64,000 nucleotides of DNA from Marchantia polymorpha subsp. ruderalis. Lineage: Eukaryota; Streptophyta; Marchantiopsida; Marchantiales; Marchantiaceae. Position 1 is the stretch's first letter, and each line of letters begins with the position of its first letter. The notes beneath the pieces are model-generated. The model searched no databases. It was not told the DNA's origin and saw only the letters and a program-made list of their open reading frames with translations. Shown piece after piece: positions 39,601 to 58,470 of the stretch. The translations under genes were made by a program, and so were the position numbers. The DNA lies in the NCBI GenBank assembly GCA_037833965.1, contig AP031354.1, positions 18,144,001 through 18,208,000 on the forward strand. The letters run 5' to 3'.

Positions 39601-42600
39601 GGTGATTTTCTTGCACCCGTACAAAGATCTTAGTCCACAAGTCTTACTTATCATCACGAATGCTGGATTGGGTTATCAACTTCAAGAAGTTCAACATTAT
39701 GGTTCTATTTCAACGAAGCCATCTGTATAGAGAGCCATTGACGTTTTTTCTCAAGGCCAAGCTCGCACCTTCCACTACAGCGCACTGGGTACAGACCTGT
39801 ACAAACTTCCATGCCAATCAATAGTTTGAAACGTAACAATTATCATACCCGCATATTCTGCGATGCCCTTAGCTTGTTTCCTAAGAAATGGTTACTTTTA
39901 TTAAAATACAGGTTACTTTTCACTATAAAGAGCTTTTCCAGAAGCCCTTTCAAAGCTTGATGTTCAGGAATTCAATTTTCTTTATTAGCAATTTATGTAT
40001 TCGCTGGCTCCACCGACTTTAGCTCAAGTTTTATGTAATAGCCATGATTTACCTTAGGTTTGGGCAATTGGCTTTTGTTTTGTGTTGGATTTGGAGTTAT
40101 TCTCAGGCCCTTCGGGGCAGTGCTTACCTACTCAACGGCGTGTCTTTTTATGGAGTAACCACGAATGTGACGATGATGGAAGTCAGTTAGTAGTTTTGTG
40201 TGTGGTTTAAACCTATACTATTAGCCATGATTTTTCCTTGGGTGTCGTCAACAGACTTTTGTTAGTCAGATCTCGCGTTCCCCTCCCGTCCAGTGCTGAA
40301 ATTTATTCAACCCGAGTTGGTCAACGTACCTGCCTTTCTAATTGGATTTTTGCCAGCTATTAATTCTTTAACTCTGGACTTTATGCTTATACATCCCGTC
40401 CTGGCTTTATTCATGGTTATAATGATAATAGCGGCTAGATTCTTGTTCATCAATGGAATATACGTTGGCATATCCCTTCGTGGCTGCCTAGAACATGTTT
40501 ATTGAGTAAAGTCTCTCACGGCATTGATCGAAGCCTCTCAACTTGACTTGAAAATAACTCTTTCAGCGTCTCCATGCCGCCGTTTCTGACTATATTTCTG
40601 CTTGAATCCTGTTGATTTTGTTTCCTCAAAGTTCATCCAGGGACGAAACTAGCTGTATGGACAACGCTTTCTTATCACATTCGCACTGTGCAGGGTAGAC
40701 TACAATTGCTCTGTGGTTTTAACGTCAGTCTTTCTCTTACCACTCTTATTGAGTACTTGTGCTCAGTCTTGCTAAAGAAATACACGTCTTCCTAAAATGT
40801 ATGAGTGGGTGCCCAGTAGCTATAATTTACAGACCTATTACGAACCCTATCATTGCCATCACAGTTTCCCTTGATTCTCATTAGGTCGTCACCCAATAAA
40901 TGTCAGACCTTATCGACCAAGGGTTGTAACAGGTGCGTCGCACCCATCAGTTGGTCGCCTTTGTGTCAGGTACCCGAAAGCAACCCAACTCAATTTACGA
41001 GGAGCTCCATGTGTAGATGAAGTGCTAGTACGAGAGGCGATGCGGTCACTGAGGTTAGTGGTCTTTTTAATATATATTCAAGAGATTCTGGCTCTTCTGT
41101 GTTTACAAGTGGGTAAATCTCCGGTCCGAGCATTGAGTCTCCATTTTTTCCCGTGTTATCTACACCAAGTGTATTGAAGTTAGTGAGTCCCGTTCTGAGT
41201 AAGCTGGATTAGTTATCCATCTCATGTATGGTGAATCTCTTTGATGACTATGACGCAGAAACTTGGAGGTCCTGACACTGGGTCGTGGATTTTTGAGTGA
41301 TGGTTTTTTCTACGCGTTAGCGCTGGAGTGCGCTGCGTTACAGCACTTGAGCATCACGGATGCAGTATTGGGTAACGGTGGTGCACAAGAAATCCAACTT
41401 CGTCATGATTCACTACGTCGTCTTCAGATTCAGAAGTGCCGTGTGCTGCGCATTGCCATCAGGTTATGACCCAGAAACCATTGATCGTTGGAGATGTTTT
41501 CGATAATCTTTTAATTCATTCCTACGATATTGTTGCTGCCGCAGCTGTCTTTCATCTGACGTAGTCGTGTTACTTACAGGTGCCCTCAACTGGAATATCT
41601 CTGCCTGAAGCGAACCGGGACTGCTTCTGCCATGCTACATTGTCCTCGGCTCTTAACTCTGGACGTATCTTCTTGCCATAAGTTATCTGATGCAGGCGTT
41701 CGAGCAGCAGCAACAGCTTGTCCACTCCTCGCATCTTTGGATATCTCAAACTGTGCTTACGTTAGTGACGAGACTTTACGGGAAATCTCAATCGCCTGTA
41801 ACAATCTCCGCACTTTAGATGCATCTTATTGTCCAAACATTTCGTTGGAGGTGAGCACAAGTTTGCGAAAGTTGATCTTGTGGAGTATATTGAAGCAAGA
41901 TCAGAGCTATAGTATTCATCTTTGTTGGTTGGTTTTGAAAGGACCTGCACGTGTTATTTATTAGCTTTTAAGGTATACGTGTTTTGTCTTCACAGCAGGT
42001 GTGTTATCTGTAGAAAGCGTTGTTGGATCTTGGTGAGTTCCTTGGGGGTTGTGTGCATGGTTATCATGGTATGAGATTCATAGCGCGGCGTTTTCCTTTC
42101 AGGGTGTTCGGATGCCAATGCTCATAGACTTGAAGCTGCAAAGTTGCGAGGGTATCATCTCGTCGTCCATGGCGGCATTATCAAGCTGTGCTATGCTTGA
42201 GGTCTCTTGCGCATCTGCCCGTCTGTCTGTCTTCAATATAAAACATCAGCAGGCTTCTGATCCTTACAATGTGAAACTAGTTAATATTCATCTGATCGGC
42301 AAATATAGGGCAGGAACCAAGAATGATTGGTTTCACTGTTCTTTGTTACAATATCACGTCGTTTGTATAGACTCCAAACAGGATATATCGTTGGGTAGTA
42401 TATTTTGTGAACCATATGTGAACATTCTAATTTTGGACTACAGATCAACACAGTCCAGAGTTAAACACTTCAATAGTTCAAAGTAACCTGATCGTATACT
42501 GCTGAAGTTGTCATCTCATACTCAGTACCAGGACTCCAGCTTATACGTTATTCGTCAACTTTCTAAATTTTTAGTTTTTTTGCAGGTATTGAGCATGGAC

Positions 42601-45600
42601 TTTTGCTTGCTGACTGCTGTCAATCTTGACCTACCTCGGCTTCGACAAATTAGTTTGAGCAACAATAGAAAGTGCGTCTAAAGTTCCTCTAAGGATGTAA
42701 ATGTAGAAGATACTTAAGAGGGTGCTAATAAAAGTCTTAGTACGAAGCCTGCCACTCACTATTGGTTTTCTTTCTATGCGTTTCTTTTCATAGCAGTCTA
42801 ACAATTAAGTGTGTAGGCAGCATGTTGTAACCTAATACCTGTTGGAATCTAACTTGGAGAAAGTTATGATCAGATTACAATGTTTGTTAATTTGAAGGTC
42901 AAACATTAGAAAAGTATATTAGCAACTGGAAGTTTTTGTCCAGCAAGAGCTTTGATCCTTGACTGTCTCAATAGCTTTGTCTGTTTCTGGTTTCAGGTTT
43001 GTGGAACTGACCTTGCGGAGCCCTGCCCTCGTCTCGCTGAATCTCAACCACTGCCCTTTTCTTAACCGTGTTGATATAACGTCCAGCTCCCTACAGGTAC
43101 GGGCTCTGAAATTCATCATTATCACATGTCGTAAGTGGTCTTTATCAGAGAATGGAAAAAATATGTTATTGTGTCTTATCGGGGTTGTAAAGGGATTTAG
43201 GATTGCAAGTCAAGAGACCTAATTTAATATCCGATTGCCAGTTGGCAGAAGATGTCTTTTAATCACCATTATTAAGGCTGGTACATCGAGCAGAGTTGTT
43301 GGCTCTTGGCCAAAGAAATCGACTGCAAGATGAACGTTGATGAGTTTGTAATATCTATTACGTGGGCTGTTATGCTATGTATGTCAAGATGTGTAATCTC
43401 AAGATCCTGAATATTCATTCCGATCACGGCATATATGTTCACACAATCATTTCCTCTCACCTAGTACTCGACTTCATGTGGTATTCCTCCTTCACAGTTC
43501 CTTTCGACATCTGAGACTGGTTTCCATCGACTGCATAGAAACCCCTGAACAAACGCACCTTGTACGCTGGTTCTAGGCTGTGGGTGTCTACTAAGTATAC
43601 ATAGTATATCAAGCTTGACCATCCTTTCCTAGCTCTCATCGAGGTAGCTCTCATCATGTTTATTTCTAGCTACGTACACACTGCCCTAACTTTACATAGT
43701 CCCTTCGATCTGCTTGAGTCACTCGAGGAAACGTGTACTGTCCTCGCAATTAACTCTACTTTCGGTTAATTTACTGCGTGGACGTACGCTGGTTTCGTAA
43801 TAAATACGAAAATCTGACAGCTAAGCAATTCATATAAAGCCTTCTCCAAAGACCTTGCCCGTGGATCTGTTTCCGACCGAAACCCTCATCAAGTGTAATA
43901 TGTGCCTCTCTGGAAACAGGACGCCACATCCTAGGGCAAGAAGTCGTTTTGTACAGCATTTACTACCAATGAGTTCATATACCTTAAACTGTGGCCATTT
44001 TGCTCGTCTGCCTCTGTTTATCTTGACGTCAGCTGCCTGAGAAAATGGTGCCGCGTGGTAAGGAGGTGACTCGTTTGTTGAGGACATCATAAGATTGAAT
44101 ATGATGACCAATTAGAATTGAATTGTTCTACAATTCACATTGTAGTCAGCATCTTCACAGTAAAATTTTATGATACTTTGAGCTCCTTCGATACTTTTTT
44201 CGCCATCTTATGCCTAGTTTTAATTGTATTTCTTGCAGAGTCTAACGCTCAGACAGCAGAATGGCCTTTCAAGTATGGCACTTCAGTGTCCTTGGTTGAA
44301 AGAGGTCGACTTGACAGAGTGCGAGTCACTTACAAACGCAGTTTGCGACGTCTTCAGTAATGCCGGTGGCTGTCCTAGGCTAAGCACTTTGACTCTTGAC
44401 AGCTGTGAGGTAGGGGATGGAGAGCGACATTTGGTTGTTCACTTAACAGGGTTTTACCTAGTCATCGAGAAAAGTCGCGATTTATTTCTCGTACCTGTTT
44501 TGATAGTTGTCTTAATCTTCAAGTTTCGTTTTCTATAGGAATGTTTCGTATAAATCTAGGCATTTTTTCGCGAGCATTTACATAGTTATGGTCTTGAGCA
44601 TGAGTGTCTGCTCCTCGAAGTCGACGCCGTTACATTTTCCCGTAGAGAAGTGATGATGAACAATTTTCTCTCAGCAGTTTTGGCACATCGTGAGATAAGA
44701 GTTCTCGTAGATATCAATGTTACAGCTTAACGGTAATTTTTACGGATGCAGGGTTTAACTGAGGTGAAGTTGTCGTCCTCTTCAATTCAAAGTCTCTCTC
44801 TTGTGGGCTGCCGAAATATACAGTCTCTCAACCTCGCATGCCCTGTCCTTCAGAACTTGGTTCTGGATGGATGTGATCATTTGCAAACGGCTTCCTTCTC
44901 TCCGGTATGTCCAAGTGGTGAATTTCGTTGTCAATTATTTCTGTCTTGCTGTTGCAGATCAGATTTACCTTCGTTGCTCGCTGGAGACGGGCAGAAGTTG
45001 CAGTGCCATTGACGCTGTTTTTCCACACTATCCTTATTTTGGATTGTCACTTGCAGGTTGGACTCAATTCTCTGAATCTTGGAATTTGCCCACATTTGGT
45101 CAAGCTAGAGGTTGAGGCATCGCACATGACTCATTTGGATCTAAAAGGGTGTGGAATTCTGACTCAAGCCGCCATTCGCTGTCCGTCTCTTTCGTCGCTC
45201 GATGCGTCTTACTGCAGGTGCACTACTTGAATCAGAAAGCAAATTGCTGTTTATCGCTTCGTAATGAACAGCAATTGACGAGTGAAAATATGTACGAGTG
45301 AAAACTTGCTTCCCTTTGGCTTTTTTGATGCAATATATGACTTCTGATTTTTGTAAGTAGTTGATCGATGTAATATCCTAATGGGCACCTTCTTGTGTGT
45401 GTGAATGACTGAACAGCCAATTGGGTGATGACTGCCTCACAGCCACGACATACGCTTGCCCTGTTATTCAGTCGCTGGTTTTGGCTTCCTGTCCTTCTGT
45501 TGGACCAGTTGGGCTTCTAGCCTTAAAGAGATTGAGAAATTTAACCACGCTGGATCTTTCATACACATTCTTAACTGACCTGTCACCTATCTTTGAAGCA

Positions 45601-47470
45601 TGCCCCCGGCTGCAGGTATAGTCTACTTTCTTTCACATCCAATTCTTAGAAAATTACCTGCTATTACCTTTAATGACTAAAATGTCTTTCTTTCTACAAG
45701 TTGTAGTGATAATTGGATTCTAATTAATTGCAGGTGCTGAGGCTGTCTGCATGTAAGTATTTGGGTGATAATGCACTTGATGCTTTACATGGTGGGAAGG
45801 TGCTTCCTGAGTTGCGAGAGTTGGATCTTTCTTATGGGAGTTTGGGCCACTCGGCCATAGAGAGAGTGATGGCCCTGTGCCCGCATTTATCTCAAGTGAG
45901 CTTGAACGGATGCGCACATGTTACGGATCTCCTGTGGGCATGCTTGGCGACTCCACCTATGGCTGGTGTTGCTTCCAGAGAATTGAGTGGAATTGAGGAT
46001 ACTGGAATGGAAGATGTCTTGTCGTCCGATGTTAGCTTTGACCACCAAGGTCAGCCAATGGATCTAGCTCAATGTAGAGACATCAACTTTAACGACAACG
46101 CTGCGGGCATCGAGGAGTCAGGAGCGAATGACTCCTTTGTGATCAATTCGGCGAGTGGAACTTTATTGGATGCAGAAGAATTAAGTTCTACACAGATGTT
46201 GGTCTCGGGTTCAGATTGTGGGGCTAGCACAATACTGGAACCTCTTGAGCCTTCTGCCGCATCTATGGAGTCAGAGATTGTGATGGTTAGGGCACTACAA
46301 AGCCTTAGTTGCGTCGGCTGCCCTCATATCAAGAAAGTTGTTCTTCCTCGATATGCCTCCTGCTCACAGCTTACTTCACTTAATCTTTCTCTTTCTGTAA
46401 ATATTCGGGAGGTTTTACTGTCTTGTACGAACTTGACATCTCTTAATCTCAGGTTGGCCCAGTTTTTACCCTCTTTGCCCTTTTGCTTAATAATAGTAGA
46501 AGGTAGTTCTCCGGTCAACGGATGCTTTATTTCGATGCATGAGTGGATTATTTTTTACTGTACATCGAACTCTATGTTCGTAGTTCTGATGACTTTACCC
46601 ATTACTTTTTTCCAGTAACTGTGCAGGATTGGTGGTACTTGAGCTCGAGTGCCCTCGACTTATGAGCTTATTTTTGCAGGTGTGGTCTCTACTCTAGTTA
46701 CCGATTGATGTGAAACCTATTGCGCTCACTTTAGAGTTTCGGGTTGGCTAGAATATTTCGTGCTGCCATTTTAATGTGGCTGTGATTGTCTCGTTGAAGC
46801 AGGCTTGTGGCATTGAAGCGAGGACTCTAGAGCTTGCCATTCAGGGCTGCGTTCAGCTTGAAACTTTGGATGTTCGTAATTGTGCGAAGGTATGAAACTC
46901 GTATAGGTAGACATGAAACTCATCTTCGGTGGACTTCATTCTTAGAATTAGTGTTGTTTGTTTTAGCTTCACGCTTGCACTTGATGTTGGGTTCTCGTTA
47001 TTGCCATGTACGTCGAATGTGGGAGCGAACTTACTATATCATCAATCTCGTTTTTCTTTGAGTTCTTTTGTGAGCCTCTAACCTTTCAATCAAATCGTTG
47101 CATGTGTTAGCGACGATTGTTGACGGTTCTGTATATTTCAAAGCAAACTAGATATCGGCTTCTTTTTAAAAACCTTGGTCAGATTCTGCACACTTGAAGA
47201 GAATAGGAATCTGCTTTTTAGATTGGTAGTTTTTGTTTTGAGGGGCTTAGCAATTGAAGGATATTGCAAAGAAATTAGCGGATAAACTTGATCCCTTTCA
47301 GTTTAAAGATCTGGTTTAGTGTAACTTGTTAGTTTTATTGGAGGTGCCTTGCTGTGAGACACATATTGCTCAACCGATTGTACTGTTTGCAGGTCTGTGC
47401 GTCGTCGCTGGCCCAGATGCGGGCCGTATGTCCAGGGCTGAAGCGACTGTATAACACAATGTCAACGTGA
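36601..47470 (+). CDS. FBL15: F-box/LRR-repeat protein 15 (FBL15/SLOMO type), 17 exons
   Basis: Substrate receptor of an SCF ubiquitin ligase; the Arabidopsis orthologue SLOMO affects auxin homeostasis and organ initiation timing. Exons: 36601-37574, 37980-38256, 38438-38570, 40951-41053, 41259-41462, 41580-41850, 42103-42201, 42586-42671, 42997-43096, 44239-44409, 44752-44904, 45057-45217, 45417-45615, 45734-46452, 46616-46679, 46803-46889, 47393-47470. Phase holds throughout, giving about 1292 residues (Arabidopsis about 990). The F-box spans about residues 405-455 (DLTDDLLHKVFSFLDD, CKQWRVAS, DFW). Then come tandem Cys-rich LRRs (CPxLxxLDxSxC pattern, e.g. CPNISLE, CESLTNAVC, LDGCDHLQTA, SLNGCAHVTD). 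A Ser/Asp-rich insert of about 130 residues lies in exon 14. The N-terminal ~400 residues are poorly structured, with a PKRAR basic patch. The frame is open upstream of 36601 to an acceptor-like site at 36512, so a further 5' coding exon is possible. The 2.4-kb third intron is the longest. Confidence 0.93.
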
Positions 47471-48129
47471 AGTCGGTGCAGCCCATGCGTATGTCATTCA
47501 CATTTACCAATGATTATTTTGGAAGCGCTCCGCGTGGAAAATGAAAGAGCTGGAGCAATGTGTTTGAAGATAATGGATCTGTGATGTGTCCTGGAGCGAG
47601 CTTTCTTTCCCAGCCTGAGGAGAAAGTCGAAAGATGTTTCATGGTGCTAGATCCCGTTACCATCAGCTTGCATTGCCGGGAACATTTTGATTGGTGCTGA
47701 AGGACTCTACCTCCCAGTTATAACAGGAAGGTGTCGCTTGGACTATCTTTCAGTAGCTTGCAACCACCAAGCAAGAAACAAGTATTAGTTTCGCTCTTGG
47801 GTGGTCTGTTTCAGGAGGAAGGGGCATTTGTTCTCATTACGTTACATCTGCTCAAATGTCCGAGGCGAAATGGGCTTGGGATGCCGAGGAGCGCTTGTGC
47901 TGAGGCATAGTTTTTGTACCACCCGAAATCGGAGTATTTCTTTCACGCAGAAATTTCCAATGTTATCTCAAAGATATCATGACGAGATTTTCAATGTAAT
48001 CCGATCAAGCCAAATGCTTATATTGCTTGTACAAGTTCGCTCGAGGCAAGCAGCAGCAGCTGGTGTGGTGCCCATTAAGGAGTGAAAGGGCTATGAGCTT
48101 TTCAGTGTATTTGAGAGCCACTCACTGAG
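47471..48129 (+). other. FBL15 3' flank / 3' UTR
   Basis: Follows the FBL15 stop and converges with the minus-strand coding-like exon at 48130. The frame 47801-48085 has no motif. No clear AATAAA signal was identified. Confidence 0.4.
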
Positions 48130-48294
48130 TCAGGTACTGTCCAGTCTGTCATCGAAGTAACGCTTGAGCATCACAGCATAGTATAGCATGTCGGATGGCG
48201 AAAGTTTTCGACTCATGATGTGCTGGACTTTCTTGTAGGCATATCTCCAGTCGAGTGAACGTCTTTTCCCATTTCGTTCACGTGTCGTATCTTC
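48130..48294 (-). pseudogene. unrecognised coding-like terminal exon, perhaps F-box-protein-like
   Basis: The minus-strand frame runs from an AG acceptor-like site at 48295-48296 to a TGA at 48130-48132. It encodes a charged, non-repetitive peptide with LDWRYAYKKVQHI and SPSDMLYYAVMLKRYFDD. In a neighbouring frame just upstream (about 48260-48350) the peptide SLWTDTYYRKIRHVNE follows. The succession SLW, then YYR, then W-x-Y-x-Y-K recalls the segment after the F-box in some plant F-box proteins. A frameshift between the two pieces suggests a pseudogene, or a missed small intron. A third open stretch (MDKDFAKVFSLYLND, about 48370-48455) lies further upstream. I do not recognise the family with certainty. 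Confidence 0.35.
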
Positions 48295-49945
48295 CTATAG
48301 TAGGTATCTGTCCATAACGATTGATTTTTGTACACGGTATCAAAACTGACATGATTCGTCTCTTCATGAAAATTCATCACTCCCATGATCATGTACTTGA
48401 CAATCGTTGAGATACAACGAAAACACCTTTGCGAAATCTTTGTCCATGGAATGCCTCTCCAAGTCTTAGTGGCAGACTTTATTTATAACTTGATCATATC
48501 ATTCAGTCACAACTGACCGACATACATGCACTCTTTCACGACTACGTAAAATGTAGACTTTCTCTTGAAGGACTATGTACGGTGAACACGGACGTGTGCA
48601 TCATCATCCCCTCTTTCCAAGGAACGAAGAAAACTTATGTTGACATATCAACACACTTGGTATGGAAGAGTCACCGCAATTAACAAACGCTTCGAACGAA
48701 CTCGCACGCCCGTGGGAATAATGCCATGCAACCATGTTCGTAATTCACAGTTTATTTTCATCAGTTCAGGATTGAATGGTTGTGTCCACAATTTGATTCT
48801 CGTGCACTTTCATTAGCTGGTTAGCTGGGAACGTATGAGTCTGATGACCTATATAATCTCCCATCACGGTGTTGACACAGAATTATCCAAAATTAAAGTT
48901 TAGCTGATGGTCGACTTGCCTAGTTCCGTGATCCAACTGAAAGCTTCGGTACATTTAGAAGCTCTCTTTATGATTCCATGTGAATATAAGTCATGTATCT
49001 TGTACACATCCCTACCTTCGTTCACTGGCCAGGATCTTGAAACCTTTCGTCTTGTCCCAACATAACTTCGGGAAAGGTGCCAGTGCAAAGGATGGTTCTT
49101 AGAGATCTTGGAACTTCACACCTCCTATTTAACACGTTTGGTAACAACAACACGAGTAAAAAATACACAGTTTTCACGTGTGTTACTCCCTCATAATATA
49201 ATAAGTACTATTTGATTTCATGATGAAACTTTCAATTTAAAATTGCAAAAATTCAAAACATTGTTCCCGTTCTTTGAGGTACCCAAAATTGATGTATTCT
49301 TAAATTGATGTAAGAGAAGGGGAACTATGAGAAATTTTTAAGAGTTGTTTTAAACTGTAAGAGTTTTTTAACAGAATGGGATAAAATTCCATATCAAATC
49401 TGGACTTCAGATAAAATATAGAGAAGATTGAAATTGTTACTAGGGAAGAATTGTCAGGAAAAGACAAAATATATTGTGAATTGAATGATTTTCAGAAGAA
49501 TTTGATGGTTAATGAGGATGAATTTTTTCCTTTAACACTGTACATACCAATAAAAATCAAATCCATCTCAATTATATGATTTGTAGAAGAATCCAGAGTT
49601 CACTTAATCAACTCTTCTAAATTTTGTCTCCTTCACTTCTACATATAAGAGTTTTTTTTAAGTGAATCCCTATTCACTTACCGTCATATGAGGCAATAGA
49701 TACAAGCCTATTCTTTTGCAGGTGTTTAGATTTTCCTTGAATTCGATTACATTCAAGCGAGAGTTTCGCTGAAATATTTGATGGTTTGATGCATCTTTAT
49801 TTTTGTTAGAAGGGTGAGCATAATGTCAATTATTTCGGAGTTACGGAAGATGGATCAATTTATTTTTTGGGGTTAGAAGTAAAAATGGCGGAATGGTTTA
49901 AGGTAGGTCTCGGCAAGGTAAGGTAACCTTTTGCTGTAATCCGAT

Positions 49946-50025
49946 AAATCAATAAAAGGTAGAGGTAAAAGGTAAAGATTGGTCTACAAGTAAATCAATA
50001 AAAGGTAAAGACTAATCTACAAGTA
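49946..50025. repeat. short tandem repeat, aaatcaataaaaggta...ctacaagt unit
   Basis: Copy one (49946-49991) and copy two (49992-50025) share aaatcaataaaaggta at one end and a tctacaagt tail. They differ by an internal gain of aggtaaaaggta. Related aaaggtaaag strings recur near 50670-50720. Confidence 0.7.
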
Positions 50026-50313
50026 AGGTAACGGATAGAGTAAAGTTAAAGTTGAATGGATTATCCAGTAATTACCGGTTAACCCTTGACCATTGCAAAA
50101 CTCCACCATAGAGTCTATTGGTTGGCTGCGTAGTCTGTGGCAGAATTTCAAATGGTAAGTTTTTTGGGTTTTTGGGTTCTGATTATGCTATTATTGGAAT
50201 ATTGTAAATAGTGAAAATTTAACACATTATCATTTGTCGAGTCTACCCGATATATTTGATGGATCTTAGAACTTTATAACGGGTCCTCTAGTCGCTTTAC
50301 GTTTTCCGCCCTG

Positions 50314-50410
50314 AAGGCCTGCCGGCCTTGGGCTTTCGGCTTCCGCCTTCTTTCGTAAAGGCAAAGAAGGAAATCTACAAGCCATGTCTACGTTGGGTCC
50401 TTCGGACCCA
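50314..50410. repeat. cluster of three GC-rich hairpins
   Basis: Three perfect short inverted repeats follow in under 100 bp: aaggcc/ggcctt (50314-50329), ccttcttt/aaagaagg (50346-50370) and tgggtcc/ggaccca (50394-50410, 3-nt loop). The style resembles hairpin elements of organelle or algal intergenic DNA; origin is inference. Confidence 0.7.
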
Positions 50411-51227
50411 CAAAGTGAGTCGTTAAAGATCACAGAAATTACAGTGTGATCTTAGTGGATCACACTCGTTTTGAATACTAGTACATCATGTTTTTACTCG
50501 TCTAATATCTGCTCGGTGGTTATGTGAATGTACTTCAAGTCCGGCCATGCTCCCTGTTTATCATGAACATTTGAAATCTTATGAGAACAAGTTGATTACA
50601 AAGTTCCTACACTTTGTCGCCTAATTTATTACAGGTAAAAATAAATGATAAACGGATAAACTATCATTCGATAAAAGGTAGAACTAGATAATAGTGATGA
50701 GAGTAAAGAAAAGGTAAAGTCCCATGCATTACCCGGTCAACTTTTGCGGAGCTACTTTGAAGTGAGAAATCCTATGTGAGAGTTGCACAGTGAAACTGAA
50801 AAGTGAGGAGACTATTTGAAGTACGTTGGACACTTTCCAAGTACATATTGATGGACTGCACTTTGAGTACACAATTGTTTATCTGTAACTCACAAGAGCG
50901 CGTGAAGATTCAGAAAGTGCACCAAGTTATGAAAGGTCAAACACCTGTTGGAGGAAAAGACAACAATCCCCCGATTGAGATTTCTCGCCCCTCAAGGATT
51001 ACTACCATCAATTTCCTATAAGAGGGAAGGTTACAGGGTCGAGACTAACTTCTCTCAGATCTCCTTCCGGGCCACTGCGCTATAGATTAAAGCCACAAAA
51101 GGCGGGAGCACAGAGCACTCAAAGTTTATGTTACGCCGTTCTCCCGCAGCTTACGATAGACAAAGGCAAAGAAGTAGTAATTCCATAACAGAGTTGCCCA
51201 TGGCATAAATTAGCAGCACACTACTAC

Positions 51228-51728
51228 CTAATCCGTGTTGATACTTAGTCCAGATTTCTGTTTCTCATCATCCTCCCCTTCCAGTCTTCTGTAGCAGACG
51301 TCATAGTATAGCAGACAAGAAGACAATATCTCGTCGAGCGGAAATTGAACTCCATAATCATTGGTAAGAACTTGATTGAGTAGAAATTTAACCTCTTGGA
51401 TTAAGTTCTGAACAGGAATGTAGCACTTTTTTGAAATCATTTCACCCATCATCCTGTTCAAACTGATAATGGTTGTGTTCTACGTAAAACTCATTATCGG
51501 GGAACTTCAGGTACAGATATCTGAGATGTGTCATTACCTTTTACTATTCATTTTTACGAGCCCATGTGTCATCCATAAAACAGGGTGAAATATAATCCAC
51601 GAAAGTATACACCTGGTAGAATTGGAGAGCTCACAAATTGACTTCAAAGCAGCTCTGGAATGAGCTTCACAGACACGCACTACACTCATACAATCGACGA
51701 GAACAGAACCTTGAGGCAGCTCAATCGT
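51228..51728 (-). CDS. hypothetical protein, 3' two exons (5' end unresolved)
   Basis: Two minus-strand coding-like exons, 51613-51728 and 51228-51453, join in phase across a GT-AG intron and end at TAG. They encode about 113 residues of normal complexity, with ELPQGSVLVDCMSVVRV, AHSRAALKSICELS, IPVQNLIQEVKFLLNQVL and SSCLLYYDVCYRRLEG, and an acidic Lys/Glu tail. No family is recognised and no start codon is assigned. A further exon-like stretch, 51885-51952 (SREPSDQDIMLSDL), has good splice sites but ends in a phase that does not fit 51728. The cluster lies on the PGM strand, 320 bp past the PGM stop, so it may be a separate downstream gene, an alternative PGM 3' end or a remnant. Moderate confidence that it is or was coding. 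Confidence 0.45.
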
Positions 51729-52046
51729 CTATATCGGAGTTTCCCATTTAAGGCCTACACTACACCCGTGAACCCATCGATCAGTTTTGTGACAGACAAT
51801 GCAGTCAGCTAACCTACTACTTACTATAGAAAGTCGTTCGTTAGCTTATTACAATGACATACGAGGGTGATTTGTACAACTCACAGATCAGACAACATGA
51901 TGTCTTGATCTGACGGCTCTCTCGACTGTGCTTGAGAACCGTCTTCATTTGCCTAGAGACAAATGACTTTCAGTACACGTTACAATACATCGAAGAAAAA
52001 TCTTGGGATCCACCCTTGGGCAAAATTTTACTTAATTGATGCTCAA

Positions 52047-58470
<6,424 letters not shown>

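Larger units (their letters stand above)
48350..51200. other. intergenic region with small repeats and hairpins
   Basis: Mostly unassigned. 49.2-49.9 kb is moderately AT-rich. 49.9-50.75 kb is dominated by variants of aaaggtaaag, and 50.29-50.41 kb holds a GC-rich hairpin cluster. Apart from the coding-like pieces noted near 48.4 kb, no exon can be supported; the frames 48900-49088 minus and 50803-51021 plus show no motif. Confidence 0.4.
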
